The notes beneath the pieces were generated by a model, which saw only the letters and a program-made list of their open reading frames with translations, searched no databases and was not told the origin of the DNA. Positions 54,194 through 63,898 of a DNA stretch of 64,000 nucleotides are shown in pieces; position 1 is the first letter of the stretch, and every line of letters starts with the position of its first letter. The DNA lies in assembly GCA_025800385.1 (NCBI GenBank), contig JAOXRS010000173.1:124001-188000 (forward strand). Reading direction: 5' to 3'. The position numbers and the translations under genes are program-made. The stretch comes from Candidatus Albibeggiatoa sp. nov. NOAA. Lineage in GTDB: Bacteria; Pseudomonadota; Gammaproteobacteria; Beggiatoales; Beggiatoaceae.

Positions 54194-56806
54194 TTAAGCC
54201 CACACCATCATACCCATTTCATGTGCATCAGATAGCAAATCAGAATATGGGAAGACTCGGATTTTATAACTTAAATCACCGCACCAATCAGGTTGGAAAT
54301 TTAAGCTAAATAAATATTCACCGTTATCTAAACCATGTTCTGGTTTAAAGCGATAAGCCGTTGTTGGAGGTGCAGCATTCTCAACTTCTGTGCCACACAC
54401 CACTGTATTATCTGGCGAAGCGGCATAAATTTCTGGATGATATAATTTACGAGACAATAATAATTCAACCGCCACATCATTTGGGTCTAAACCGTTTAAA
54501 TACACAGCAACTTGAATCGAAGTACTTTCATCATAGGTGATACGCGTTGCAGGTTCAGCAGTTTGGCGCACATGAATCCCATGCCATTGATTACGAATTT
54601 TGCCTTTCCACTCACTTAATTGGCGTGCATTGCCCCCTTCGTTAATCAACATTTTTTGACCATGACGGCTAGCAGGAATATAGAAATTTTCTAAATAATC
54701 ATTCAGCACCCGCACCATATTAAAATGTGGAATAGTTGAAGCCATCGAACGTTTTGCACGATGCACCCAGCGTTCTGAATAACCATATTTACCTAAATCA
54801 TAATATTCGTCTAACACTTCATTTTGCAAAATATCATATAAAGTATTGGCATCATCATGGTCACGGCGGTTATGGTCATGCTCGTGCGGAGATGGACGAA
54901 TCCCCCAACCATTGTCACCCTCATAGCCCTCATCCCACCAACCATCAAGCACACTTAAGTTAATCGCTGCATTCACTGCCGCTTTCATCCCTGACGTGCC
55001 GCTGGCTTCTAAAGGATATACAGGATTATTTAACCAAACGTCGACACCTGATACTAAACGGCGCGATAAACCCATGTCATAGCCTTGCACCACAATTAAC
55101 TTGCCAATGAAATCAGGCTCATTACTGAGTTGATATAAAGCACGCAGTAAACTTTGCCCCGGTTCATCCGCAGGATGCGCTTTACCTGCAAAAATAAATA
55201 CAATCGGACGTTCGCTATTCAACACGATTTCACGTAAGCGGTGCATATTGTTGAGCAATAAAGTCGCACGCTTATAAGTCGCAAAACGACGGGCAAAACC
55301 AATGGTTAAAATGCCAGGGTTATTCGGGTCTAGGTTTTTAACAATTTGTTCAATATGGGTTTCACTGGTTTTATTGGCTTTATGTTGTGATAACAAAGCG
55401 TTGCGTACTACAACCAACATCCGTGATTTAACCGCTTGATGAGTTTGCCAGAATTCTTGATCGGGAATGTTCATGATTTGATCCCAATACTCACCACTGC
55501 ACAAATGTCTGTCCCAATCCGCACCTAAATGCTTATCAAATAAATCCGTCCATTGTCGCGCCAAGAAACTAGACACATGCACACCATTCGTCACATAGCT
55601 CATGATGTTTTCATGTGGTTCAAGTTGTGGCCAAAAACGTTGGCAAATTTCCGAAGACACACGCCCGTGAATTCGACTTACACCGTTCATATGACGCGAT
55701 AAATTAATTGCTAAGGTGGTCATATTGAAATCATGATTATCACCTGCTGGCTCACAACCTAAACGTAGGAAATCTTCACGCGACAAGCCTAATTCATGAG
55801 AAAAATGTCCTAAGAAATGCATGACTAAATCTTGGGGGAAATGGTCATGACCTGCAGGTACAGGCGTATGCGTGGTGAATACACAACCACTGGCAACCGC
55901 TTCAACGGCTTGATGAAATTCATAACCTGAATGGAGTTTTTCACGTAACAATTCTAAAACCAAAAATGCCGCATGACCTTCATTCATATGCCAAACCGTC
56001 GGCGCAATACCTAAATGGCGCAGCATTCTGACCCCACCAATACCAAGCACAATTTCTTGCTGAATCCGCGTATTATTATCACCACCATATAATTGATGAG
56101 TGATGGCAGCATCTTCTGGAGCGTTTTGAGGGATTTCTGTATCTAACAAATAAAGTTTGATATGACCAACTTGCACCAACCACGCTTTAACCCATACCGT
56201 GCGGCCTGCGATATTCACTGTGATACGGATTTCTTCGCCATTTTCATCGGTCACAGTTGTAATCGGTAAATGTTCAGTATTTAAAGTGGAGCTGGTAACG
56301 CGTTGATTACCTTCTGTATCAATATGTTGGGAGAAATAGCCCAAATGATAAAATAAACCGACACCAACGAATGGCAAACGTAAATCACTGGCCGTTTTGC
56401 AATGATCGCCTGCTAGAATGCCTAAGCCACCAGAATACACGGGCAAGCTTTCATGAAAACCATATTCAGCACAGAAATAAGCAATTTGTTCATTTTGTTC
56501 TAATTTCTGTCCAGCTTCACGTGGGGCTTTATCAGCTAAATAATCGTCAAATGCAGCCGTGACTTGACGATATGCATTTAAAAATAAAGGGTCTTTTGCG
56601 GCTTTTTCTAAGCGAGCTTGGTCAACATTGCGTAAAAATAATTTAGGATTGTGTGAAACGCGAATCCATAACTCATAGTCGAGTTGCTCAAATAACGCTC
56701 TTGCAGGGACATACCAGCCGTACCAGAGATTATTGGCGATTTCCTCCAAACGTTCCAACGCCTTTGGTAGTACAGGAATGACTTCCAAATTGAATTCTTG
56801 TGCCAT
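54194..56806 (-). CDS. glgP: alpha-glucan (glycogen) phosphorylase
   Basis: The 870-residue GT35 enzyme releases glucose-1-phosphate from glycogen-type glucans. The form with an N-terminal DUF3417-like region begins NLWYGWYVPARALFEQLD. Active-site blocks include YSGGLGILAGDH, VWHMNEGHAAFL and the pyridoxal phosphate lysine in EASGTSGMKAAVNAAINLS. Length suits this longer subclass. No glycogen synthesis gene is adjacent. Confidence 0.95.
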   Translation of the reverse strand: MAQEFNLEVIPVLPKALERLEEIANNLWYGWYVPARALFEQLDYELWIRVSHNPKLFLRNVDQARLEKAAKDPLFLNAYRQVTAAFDDYLADKAPREAGQKLEQNEQIAYFCAEYGFHESLPVYSGGLGILAGDHCKTASDLRLPFVGVGLFYHLGYFSQHIDTEGNQRVTSSTLNTEHLPITTVTDENGEEIRITVNIAGRTVWVKAWLVQVGHIKLYLLDTEIPQNAPEDAAITHQLYGGDNNTRIQQEIVLGIGGVRMLRHLGIAPTVWHMNEGHAAFLVLELLREKLHSGYEFHQAVEAVASGCVFTTHTPVPAGHDHFPQDLVMHFLGHFSHELGLSREDFLRLGCEPAGDNHDFNMTTLAINLSRHMNGVSRIHGRVSSEICQRFWPQLEPHENIMSYVTNGVHVSSFLARQWTDLFDKHLGADWDRHLCSGEYWDQIMNIPDQEFWQTHQAVKSRMLVVVRNALLSQHKANKTSETHIEQIVKNLDPNNPGILTIGFARRFATYKRATLLLNNMHRLREIVLNSERPIVFIFAGKAHPADEPGQSLLRALYQLSNEPDFIGKLIVVQGYDMGLSRRLVSGVDVWLNNPVYPLEASGTSGMKAAVNAAINLSVLDGWWDEGYEGDNGWGIRPSPHEHDHNRRDHDDANTLYDILQNEVLDEYYDLGKYGYSERWVHRAKRSMASTIPHFNMVRVLNDYLENFYIPASRHGQKMLINEGGNARQLSEWKGKIRNQWHGIHVRQTAEPATRITYDESTSIQVAVYLNGLDPNDVAVELLLSRKLYHPEIYAASPDNTVVCGTEVENAAPPTTAYRFKPEHGLDNGEYLFSLNFQPDWCGDLSYKIRVFPYSDLLSDAHEMGMMVWA

Positions 56807-57162
56807 TATGCGGTTTCCTGTTTTATCAGTGAGAATGTGATTGTTATCGTTATAGTTAATCTATAGGATAACTAAACCGATAAAACTTAACCATTCATTT
56901 TTACTAATTGATGAAATAAAGCTTTTTTTATATAAAATTTGGTGAAAAAGGTGATATGTTGCAAATGGGGCAATTGATTTTAGAAAAGATTAACAGAAAG
57001 TTGAGTGATAGCGGAGAAGCAAATGGATATATATCTATAAATAGGGAGGGTGAGCAAACGGCTTGTATATATTTAGGAAAAACATAAAAGCGGGCAAGCC
57101 CTGAGATATTTGTCCCAGAGCTTTACCATATTCCCGACACATTCAGGAATAATCAATCAAGC
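56807..57162. other. intergenic region, nothing specific seen
   Basis: AT-rich region between glgP and the malyl-CoA lyase gene, both on the minus strand. It should contain the glgP promoter and the end of the lyase transcript. No strong terminator stem was identified. Confidence 0.4.
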
Positions 57163-58140
57163 TTATGCCATACCAATAGTTTTAGCTTTTTCGATTAAGT
57201 TTTCAGCCATTTTGATGCTCGCAACGTCGATTAAACGACCATCTAAGCTTACCGCGCCTTTACCTTCTTTCGCAGCTTGTTCCATCGCTTCTAAAATACG
57301 TTTAGCATGAGTCACTTCTTTGTCTGAAGGACTGAATACGTCGTTCGCTAAATCGATTTGTGAAGGATGAATCGCCCATTTGCCTTCGTAGCCTAAAATC
57401 GCTGCACGTTTTGCTGCTGCAACATACGCATCTGGATCACTGAAATCACCAAACGGGCCATCGATAGGACGTAAACCATAGGCACGACACGCAACAACCA
57501 TACGTGCTTGCGCAAAATGCCACATATCATTCCAATGGAAATCACGTGGGCTGTCATCTTCATTTTTATCAGTTAATACGCCGTATTCAGGATGTGCACC
57601 ACCAATAACAGTTGTTCTTGCACGAGTTGACGCAGCATAATCCGCAACACCAAAGCTCATAGCTTCTAAACGTTTGCTAGATTGCGCAATTGCTTCAACG
57701 TTTGCCATGCCTAATGCCGTTTCGATTAATACTTCAAAACCCATTTTTTTCTCGCGTTTTTTCGCAATTTCAATTTGAGTCACTAAAGTATCTAATGTGT
57801 AAACGTCAGCAGGTACACCGACTTTAGGAATCAACAACATATCTAAACGAGGGCAGTTTTCAACCACATCAATCACATCTTTGTACATGTATTGCGTGTC
57901 TAAACCGTTAATCCGCACCAACATGGTTTTGTTGCCCCAATCGATGTCGTTTAACGCTTCAACCACATTTTTACGTGCCGTTTCTTTTTCATCTGGCGCG
58001 ATTGAATCTTCTAAGTCTAAGAAAATACAATCCACATTTGATTGAGCTGCTTTCTCGAAGAACGCTGGGTTTGTACCCGGTACCGCTAATTCTGAACGGT
58101 GTAAACGGGGCGTTGCTTGTTCGATAATAGTTGCACTCAT
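57163..58140 (-). CDS. L-malyl-CoA/beta-methylmalyl-CoA lyase
   Basis: The 325-residue HpcH/HpaI aldolase-type CoA-ester lyase cleaves malyl-CoA to acetyl-CoA and glyoxylate and/or methylmalyl-CoA to propionyl-CoA and glyoxylate. Family blocks: RSELAVPGTNP, CIFLDLEDSIAPDEK, LLIPKVG, MSFGVADYAASTRARTT and KWAIHPSQIDLAN. It functions in the serine cycle, the ethylmalonyl-CoA pathway or glyoxylate assimilation. Which one is not shown locally, and no other pathway gene is adjacent. Confidence 0.88.
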   Translation of the reverse strand: MSATIIEQATPRLHRSELAVPGTNPAFFEKAAQSNVDCIFLDLEDSIAPDEKETARKNVVEALNDIDWGNKTMLVRINGLDTQYMYKDVIDVVENCPRLDMLLIPKVGVPADVYTLDTLVTQIEIAKKREKKMGFEVLIETALGMANVEAIAQSSKRLEAMSFGVADYAASTRARTTVIGGAHPEYGVLTDKNEDDSPRDFHWNDMWHFAQARMVVACRAYGLRPIDGPFGDFSDPDAYVAAAKRAAILGYEGKWAIHPSQIDLANDVFSPSDKEVTHAKRILEAMEQAAKEGKGAVSLDGRLIDVASIKMAENLIEKAKTIGMA

Positions 58141-58279
58141 TATGCTTTTTCCCTTGTTGTTGTGTTGATACGGTTATGTATAAGTGGTGTACAATAATCG
58201 TTTATCAATGCTGTGCATCAGATGCAAGCAGTTATACTACCATATTTGATAGATTTATCTTATAGTTGCTGATGATGAT

Positions 58280-58990
58280 ATGCAACCAGATTCAATCTAT
58301 ATGTCTATTCGTGTAATTTGTTTTGATTTAGATGATACTTTATGGCCTGTTGATTCAGTGATTCGCCATGCTGAAAATGCTTTACGTCAGTGGTTTTATC
58401 GTTATTACCCGCGTATCCCACAAAATTTTAGTATTTCTGATATGCAGGCAATGCGACAAGAATTACTACGTGAGCAACCTGAGTTGTATGCTAACTTACA
58501 TGAATTGCGCCGCATTAATATCAAGCAGGTCGTGAATGCTGTCGGTTATGATGAAGCGATCATTGAACCTGCACTGGATATTTTTGATAATGCAAGACAT
58601 AAAGTGAAACCCTATCATGATGTGATTCCAGCCTTGGAACGCTTATATAAAAATTATACATTGTGTGCTTTGACCAACGGTACGGCAGATGTCAAACGGA
58701 TTGATAAACTTGCACGTTTTTTCACTGTCTCTTTACGTGCGGGTGATGTTGGACATGCCAAACCCCATCCTGCTTTATTCGAAACCGCTTGCCAACGTTG
58801 TGAAGTTGAACCCGAGCAGGTTTTACATATTGGTGACCATGTAGATTCCGACGTACTCGGCGCGTTACAAGCGGGGATGCACGCGATTTGGATGAATCGA
58901 AAAAAGCAAGATTGGAATGCCGAACATCAACCTCATGCAATCATCCATTCTTTAGAAGAGCTAGACAATGTTTTAAAACAAGGGCTTTAG
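58280..58990 (+). CDS. HAD-superfamily hydrolase (HAD-IA, YigB-like)
   Basis: The 236-residue phosphatase has motif I FDLDDTLWP, motif II LTNGT, the lysine in HAKPHPALF and motif IV HIGDHVDSDVLGA, all intact. Likely a small-metabolite phosphatase such as FMN or sugar phosphate; substrate not deducible. The start at 58280 or 58301 is not decided by ribosome sites. It diverges from the malyl-CoA lyase gene. Confidence 0.88.
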   Translation: MQPDSIYMSIRVICFDLDDTLWPVDSVIRHAENALRQWFYRYYPRIPQNFSISDMQAMRQELLREQPELYANLHELRRINIKQVVNAVGYDEAIIEPALDIFDNARHKVKPYHDVIPALERLYKNYTLCALTNGTADVKRIDKLARFFTVSLRAGDVGHAKPHPALFETACQRCEVEPEQVLHIGDHVDSDVLGALQAGMHAIWMNRKKQDWNAEHQPHAIIHSLEELDNVLKQGL

Positions 58991-59120
58991 TTGGTCATCC
59001 TTACATTATTGGAGTCCAAAGTTTTTGACCTATAGTCTAAACACTAAATTTTGCACTCCAACTTTCCAGATAATGCATGATACAGTTAATTTATTATCTA
59101 TCTATTTTAAGTTTTTTACC

Positions 59121-60110
59121 TTAATGCGACAGATATGCAGGAATGACACGTTTAACCAGTAACTGATTGAGAAATTGCAATTCAGGATAGTGTGTACTGA
59201 CTTGTGCAATGTAATTCAAAGTGTCAGGGATATGCTGAAAATAATTATCTTTGCCATCACGATGGTATAAACGTGCAAAAATACCGCTGGCTTTAAGATG
59301 ACGCTGAATACCCATTAAGTCGAACCAGCGTTTAAATTGTATAAATTCAACATCTTGATTTAAAACTTGATGCTCAATGGCTAGTTGATAATACTCGTTT
59401 AACCATGCTTCAACACGGTCAGTAGGCCAAACTTGATAGCAATCCCGTAACAAAGACACGAGATCATAAGTAATTGCACCTTTGACAGCATCTTGGAAAT
59501 CTAAAATGGCAGGATTATTGGCTTCAGTCACCATTAAATTACGCGAGTGATAGTCACGGTGTACAAAAACCTGTGGTTGAGATAAAGCAGATTGTTTTAA
59601 TAGCTCAAATTCAGCAAGCAACTGTTGTTTTTCGTCTGTATCTAACACGATGCCTAAATGTTTTTCCATCAACCATGCAATAAATAAATCTAATTCACGG
59701 TCTAATAAATCATTATCGTAAAGCGGCAAACTTTCTGCATGTATTTTCTGCATTTTTATAAGGGATTGAAATGCCTCAGTATATAGTGTGTCGGCTTGAT
59801 CTGTTTGTAATGCAGGCCAATAAAGTTGTGAACCAAAATCGGTGAGTAACAAAAAGCCTTGTTCAGTATCTTGGGCAATGATTTCAGGGGCATTTAACCC
59901 CGCTTGACGCAATAAGTTTGCAACGTCAATAAAAGAATGGCAGTCCTCTTTATCGGGTGGTGCATCCATTACAACAAAGGATTGACCATTTTTAGTAATC
60001 CGAAAGTAGCGTCGAAAGCTGGCATCGTTGGTTAAAGGTTGAGGGGTAGGATTTTTAAGCTGTAAGGTAGTTTGCAGCCAATTATTTAGTAAATTCAATC
60101 TATTGGACAT
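59121..60110 (-). CDS. amgK: sugar kinase, aminoglycoside phosphotransferase family (AmgK-like)
   Basis: The 329-residue protein matches the APH-family kinase AmgK, which phosphorylates MurNAc/GlcNAc in cell wall recycling. Blocks include NDASFRRYFRITKNG, VVMDAPPDKEDCHSF, catalytic VHRDYHSRNLM and metal-binding ILDFQDAVKGAITYDLVSL. The longer frame from 60194 is set aside because similarity begins at MSNRLNLL. The usual partner murU is not visible. Opposite strand to rpoH. Confidence 0.8.
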   Translation of the reverse strand: MSNRLNLLNNWLQTTLQLKNPTPQPLTNDASFRRYFRITKNGQSFVVMDAPPDKEDCHSFIDVANLLRQAGLNAPEIIAQDTEQGFLLLTDFGSQLYWPALQTDQADTLYTEAFQSLIKMQKIHAESLPLYDNDLLDRELDLFIAWLMEKHLGIVLDTDEKQQLLAEFELLKQSALSQPQVFVHRDYHSRNLMVTEANNPAILDFQDAVKGAITYDLVSLLRDCYQVWPTDRVEAWLNEYYQLAIEHQVLNQDVEFIQFKRWFDLMGIQRHLKASGIFARLYHRDGKDNYFQHIPDTLNYIAQVSTHYPELQFLNQLLVKRVIPAYLSH

Positions 60111-60243
60111 TGCATTTTTGCCATAATTTGTCAATAAAGGTGTATCATAATACAAAAAACGTTTGACATAATAATACCTGATTATTATACTCAACTTTAA
60201 ATCGGGTAAGTGACAATAGTAATAATTATATGACTAAAAATTA

Positions 60244-60270
60244 TTAGCACTCACCTGATTGGAGTGCTAG
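60244..60270. promoter_or_regulatory. CIRCE operator (HrcA site) at the rpoH promoter
   Basis: TTAGCACTC (60244-60252), a 9-base spacer, GAGTGCTAG (60262-60270): the CIRCE consensus with one mismatch at the last base. A TAGAAT -10 element (60268-60273) overlaps the right arm and TTAGCA in the left arm can act as -35, so repressor binding would block transcription of rpoH. Confidence 0.9.
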
Positions 60271-60303
60271 AATAAATAGCTAAATTTTAGGAGAGAGGAC
60301 ATC

Positions 60304-61173
60304 ATGCCTGCATCATCACCTGCTTTAAGTTTAAATGCCAGCTTGTCTGTTCCCGGACAGAGCATTGAAAACTATGCTCAAGCTATTAAAGCAATTCCGA
60401 TGTTAACTGCGGAACAAGAAAGAGATTTAGCAGTTAATTTACGCGAAACTGAAGACTTAGAAGCAGCCCGTCAATTAGTCATGTCCCACTTACGCTTTGT
60501 TATGCACATTGCAAATAGTTATCGTGGTTATGGTTTACCACAAGCTGATTTGATTCAAGAGGGTAATATCGGCTTAATGAAAGCAGTTAAGCGTTTTGAT
60601 CCAACTGTGGGTGTACGTTTGGTTTCTTTTGCAGTCCATTGGATTCGTGCCGAAATCCATGAGTATATTTTACGCAACTGGCGTATTGTTAAAGTAGCAA
60701 CAACTAAGGCACAGCGCAAATTGTTCTTTAACTTACGTAGCTCTAAAAAGCGTTTAGGTTGGTTAACACAAGAAGAAGTGGAAATGGTAGCGCGTGATTT
60801 GGGCGTAACACCGAAAGATGTGTTAGAAATGGAAACCCGTTTAAGCACACAAGATACTGCTTTTGATGCACCAACTGATGATGAAGAATCAGAAATTTTA
60901 GCCCCATCTGGCTATTTAGAAGATCACCGTTTTGATCCTGCTAAAGTTAACGAAAGTCACGAATGGGCAGCACACGGCAGTGGTCAATTGTATTCTGCTT
61001 TAGAAAAGTTAGATGCACGTAGCCAAGATATTTTACGTAAACGTTGGTTAGGTGACAGCAAAGCCACATTACAAGAATTAGCTGAAGAATATAGCGTTTC
61101 AGCAGAACGTATTCGTCAGATTGAAAGCAATGCAATGAAAAAATTACGAAAAAATATTTCATTGACAGTTTAA
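60304..61173 (+). CDS. rpoH: heat-shock sigma factor RpoH (sigma-32)
   Basis: The 289-residue sigma-70-family factor directs RNA polymerase to heat-shock promoters. Region 2 is [38 protein letters not shown]. The RpoH box QRKLFFNLR lies near residues 136-144. Region 4 is [36 protein letters not shown] precedes the ATG. The CIRCE site upstream predicts control by HrcA. Confidence 0.97.
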   Translation: MPASSPALSLNASLSVPGQSIENYAQAIKAIPMLTAEQERDLAVNLRETEDLEAARQLVMSHLRFVMHIANSYRGYGLPQADLIQEGNIGLMKAVKRFDPTVGVRLVSFAVHWIRAEIHEYILRNWRIVKVATTKAQRKLFFNLRSSKKRLGWLTQEEVEMVARDLGVTPKDVLEMETRLSTQDTAFDAPTDDEESEILAPSGYLEDHRFDPAKVNESHEWAAHGSGQLYSALEKLDARSQDILRKRWLGDSKATLQELAEEYSVSAERIRQIESNAMKKLRKNISLTV

Positions 61174-61225
61174 TAAAAAATCTTTTCTCTCCACCACAGA
61201 TTTTTTTCTCCTTAGTTAGTTTTTA

Positions 61226-61260
61226 GCCTCTATTTCATTTGGGATAGGGGCATTTTCTTT
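61226..61260 (+). terminator. Rho-independent terminator after rpoH
   Basis: GCCTCTAT (61226-61233) pairs with ATAGGGGC (61244-61251), with one G-T pair, followed by ATTTTCTTT. It lies between rpoH and the convergent rsmD. Confidence 0.65.
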
Positions 61261-61288
61261 ACAGCAATCTAATGTGGTCGCAATAAAA

Positions 61289-61846
61289 TCAAGTCAATTG
61301 CCGTTCTAATAAGCAGTAGTGTACTTGTCCTGATTTTTTATCACGGATAATGTGCCAATTTTCAGGAAATTTAACAGTAGAGAGTTCTTGCTCCATTTCA
61401 ACATAAATAAAAGCTTGTGAACTAAGCCAGTGACTTTGTTCCAACATTTGACAGCAAGTTTCTAGTAAGTTTTGTCTGAAAGGGGGGTCGATAAAAACAA
61501 TATCGAATGGTTGTTCAGGAGGGGTTTGCAATAACTTGATTGCATCTGTTTGGATAAGTTCAATTTTATCTGTTTTCAGTATTTGTAACTGTTGGCGTAA
61601 ATTGTGAGCAGCTTGACGATCTTTTTCAATCAATTGGGCAAAGCTTGCACCACGGGAAACCGCTTCTATTCCAAATACACCAGAGCCAGCAAATAAATCT
61701 AAACAACGACGGGCAGGAATATGCCATTGTAACCAGTTAAAGACCGTTTCTCGAATACGATCCGTTGTCGGACGTAAGCCTTGTCTGTCTAATACATTGA
61801 GTTTGCGGCCTTTCCACTCACCGCCTATAATCCTGACTTTACCCAT
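61289..61846 (-). CDS. rsmD: 16S rRNA (guanine(966)-N2)-methyltransferase RsmD
   Basis: The 185-residue methyltransferase acts on the 30S subunit. RIIGGEWKGRKLNVLDRQGLRPTTDRIRETVFNWL, the SAM site LDLFAGSGVFGIEAVSRGA and the catalytic DIVFIDPPF motif are all intact. It starts immediately after the stop codon of the exeA-like gene, so translation may be coupled. Confidence 0.95.
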   Translation of the reverse strand: MGKVRIIGGEWKGRKLNVLDRQGLRPTTDRIRETVFNWLQWHIPARRCLDLFAGSGVFGIEAVSRGASFAQLIEKDRQAAHNLRQQLQILKTDKIELIQTDAIKLLQTPPEQPFDIVFIDPPFRQNLLETCCQMLEQSHWLSSQAFIYVEMEQELSTVKFPENWHIIRDKKSGQVHYCLLERQLT

Positions 61847-63559
61847 TTATTTTAACTGAGGGCCTAAACCCGAATATGCATCTAGGAGTAGCATGGTTTG
61901 TTCGCCGATCACACCATCAATTAATAAATTTTGTTTACGCTGAAAACCGACAACACGTCGCCGTAAATCTTTATCAAATTTAGCGGATAAGTCTGCATCA
62001 GCAACTTGTTTATTTTCCAGAATATTTAGGCGTTTACGCACCCAACGCACATCATCATGTGTTACACCTGCACGTAAAATCAGCGTGGGAACACTAGGCG
62101 GCCGCCATAATAATAAAAACTGACCCTGCCAATACTGATTAATCTCTTGTTTAGAATAGTCAAAAATCTTACCATCAAAATTTAAAGTGACTAAGTCATC
62201 TTGAATTTGTGTTACAACCGCATGATGTTGTTCACCTAATTCTGTTTCTAACTCAATTACAGTTGGGCGATTATAGTTTTTTATATCTTTCCATTTACCT
62301 GTTTGATATACACAAGCAAGGTCTTGAGTTAAGGCACGTTCACAAGCTGTATTACCTGTTAACTCGTTATAATTTATGCCCCAAAGCTGAAATAATGTCT
62401 CAAACGCTGATTGGGTATTACTAGGAATGCCTTCATTTTGTAAAATGTCGAGTAGTGTTAGCTCTGTAGGTATATCTATAGGAGGCTCATCTTTATCATC
62501 TGCTGGTGGTGGTATAGGCAGACCATCTGGAATGTTTGTATCAGGGTCAATTGGAATTGTAGGACTTTTTGATACATCAGCAGGGTCTTCTAATTCTGCT
62601 GTATGCACTACTTCTGTTTTGATAGGACTTTCTAAAGTTGGCTGGGCTGACATAATTTGTGAGTAGGTCGCCCACCAAATCAAACCACCAAATAAAACGA
62701 CTGTTCCCAAGATTGCAGATGTCCAACCCCAAGGTGAACGGTGTGCTGGGCTTTCGACTTGAACTTTTTGAATTGCCTTACGTACTGCGGAAACATCTAC
62801 TTGCTGTTTATTAGCAACATAAGCATTGAGTAATGCTTTATCACAAATGACATTGGTTAAACGAGCAATACCTTGCGTATAACGATAAACATAGCGTACA
62901 GCAGCCTTGGAAAAGAATTCACTTTCTGCACCACTGACAGTTAGTCGATGGTGAATATAAGCACGCAATTCATTATAAGAAAAAGGTTTTAAGTGAAAGC
63001 TTGCCGTAATACGCTGAGAAAGTTGGCGCAAATTCTTTTGTTTCAGCATGTGCTTAAGTTCTGGTTGTCCCACCAAAACAATACGTAATAAACGGTCTTC
63101 TACATTGCTGAGTAAACGAATTTGCTCTAATACTTCGACAGTTAGGTTTTGTGCTTCATCAATAATTAAAACGGTTTTGCGGCCGACAGATTCTGCTGTA
63201 ACAAGGTAATTATTGAGAACATCGGTAAATTCTTTGATGGTAAAACTGTCATCATAATGTAAATGCAGTTTATCAAAAATAGCGGCAAGTAATTCTTGAG
63301 GTGTTAAACAGGGACTGGAAAGAAAGCCAACATCAAAAATATCTTCAAGTTGATTGAGTAACCTATAACTTAAGGTGGTTTTGCCTGTACCGACTTCACC
63401 CGTTAATAAGATAAGCCCATTACCTTCTTTGACACCTTGAATTAAATGCTCTAAGGCATCACGGTGCTGCGTGCTTAAATAAAGAAAGTCAGGATCGGGG
63501 GATAAAGCAAATGGGACTGTCTTTAGTCCGAAATGTGAAGTATATGCGGCGTTATACAT
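61847..63559 (-). CDS. ExeA-like AAA ATPase with peptidoglycan-binding domain
   Basis: The 570-residue protein has a cytoplasmic AAA+ ATPase (Walker A GEVGTGKTT at residues 54-62, Walker B LIIDEAQNL), one transmembrane helix (~280-300), an acidic Pro-rich linker, and a C-terminal peptidoglycan-binding domain (VRWVRKRLNILENK to LLIDGVIGEQTMLLL). This is the ExeA/GspA layout, used to assemble secretion machinery through the cell wall. No exeB or type II secretion genes are nearby. A pilus or other envelope role is possible. Confidence 0.85.
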   Translation of the reverse strand: MYNAAYTSHFGLKTVPFALSPDPDFLYLSTQHRDALEHLIQGVKEGNGLILLTGEVGTGKTTLSYRLLNQLEDIFDVGFLSSPCLTPQELLAAIFDKLHLHYDDSFTIKEFTDVLNNYLVTAESVGRKTVLIIDEAQNLTVEVLEQIRLLSNVEDRLLRIVLVGQPELKHMLKQKNLRQLSQRITASFHLKPFSYNELRAYIHHRLTVSGAESEFFSKAAVRYVYRYTQGIARLTNVICDKALLNAYVANKQQVDVSAVRKAIQKVQVESPAHRSPWGWTSAILGTVVLFGGLIWWATYSQIMSAQPTLESPIKTEVVHTAELEDPADVSKSPTIPIDPDTNIPDGLPIPPPADDKDEPPIDIPTELTLLDILQNEGIPSNTQSAFETLFQLWGINYNELTGNTACERALTQDLACVYQTGKWKDIKNYNRPTVIELETELGEQHHAVVTQIQDDLVTLNFDGKIFDYSKQEINQYWQGQFLLLWRPPSVPTLILRAGVTHDDVRWVRKRLNILENKQVADADLSAKFDKDLRRRVVGFQRKQNLLIDGVIGEQTMLLLDAYSGLGPQLK

Positions 63560-63601
63560 GAGCTTCGACCTTATGTCGTGTTCCGCATGAAAGAAAGATG
63601 G

Positions 63602-63687
63602 TACCTAGGGCCGGACTCGAACCGGCACGGTGTTTAAGCACCGAGGGATTTTAAGTCCCTTGCGTCTACCAATTTCGCCACCTAGGC
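63602..63687 (-). tRNA. tRNA-Leu (TAA)
   Basis: A long variable-arm cloverleaf: acceptor GCCTAGG/CCTAGGT, anticodon loop CTTAAAA with anticodon TAA, variable arm CGGTGCTTAAACACCG, T-arm GGTTCGAGTCC. The 3' CCA is encoded (63599-63601). Last of three tandem tRNAs. Confidence 0.95.
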
Positions 63688-63704
63688 TTTATATTTAACT
63701 ATGG

Positions 63705-63775
63705 AGGCTGAGACCGGAATCGAACCGATGTCCACGGCTTTGCAGGCCGCTGCATAGCCACTCTGCCACTCAGCC
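63705..63775 (-). tRNA. tRNA-Cys (GCA)
   Basis: Acceptor GGCTGAG/CTCAGCC, anticodon loop CTGCAAA with anticodon GCA, T-arm GGTTCGATTCC. CCA is encoded at 63702-63704. Second of the cluster. Confidence 0.95.
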
Positions 63776-63822
63776 TTAATCAAAATTCTTTAAATACTAC
63801 AGGGATTGTAAAACAATAAAAT

Positions 63823-63898
<76 letters not shown>

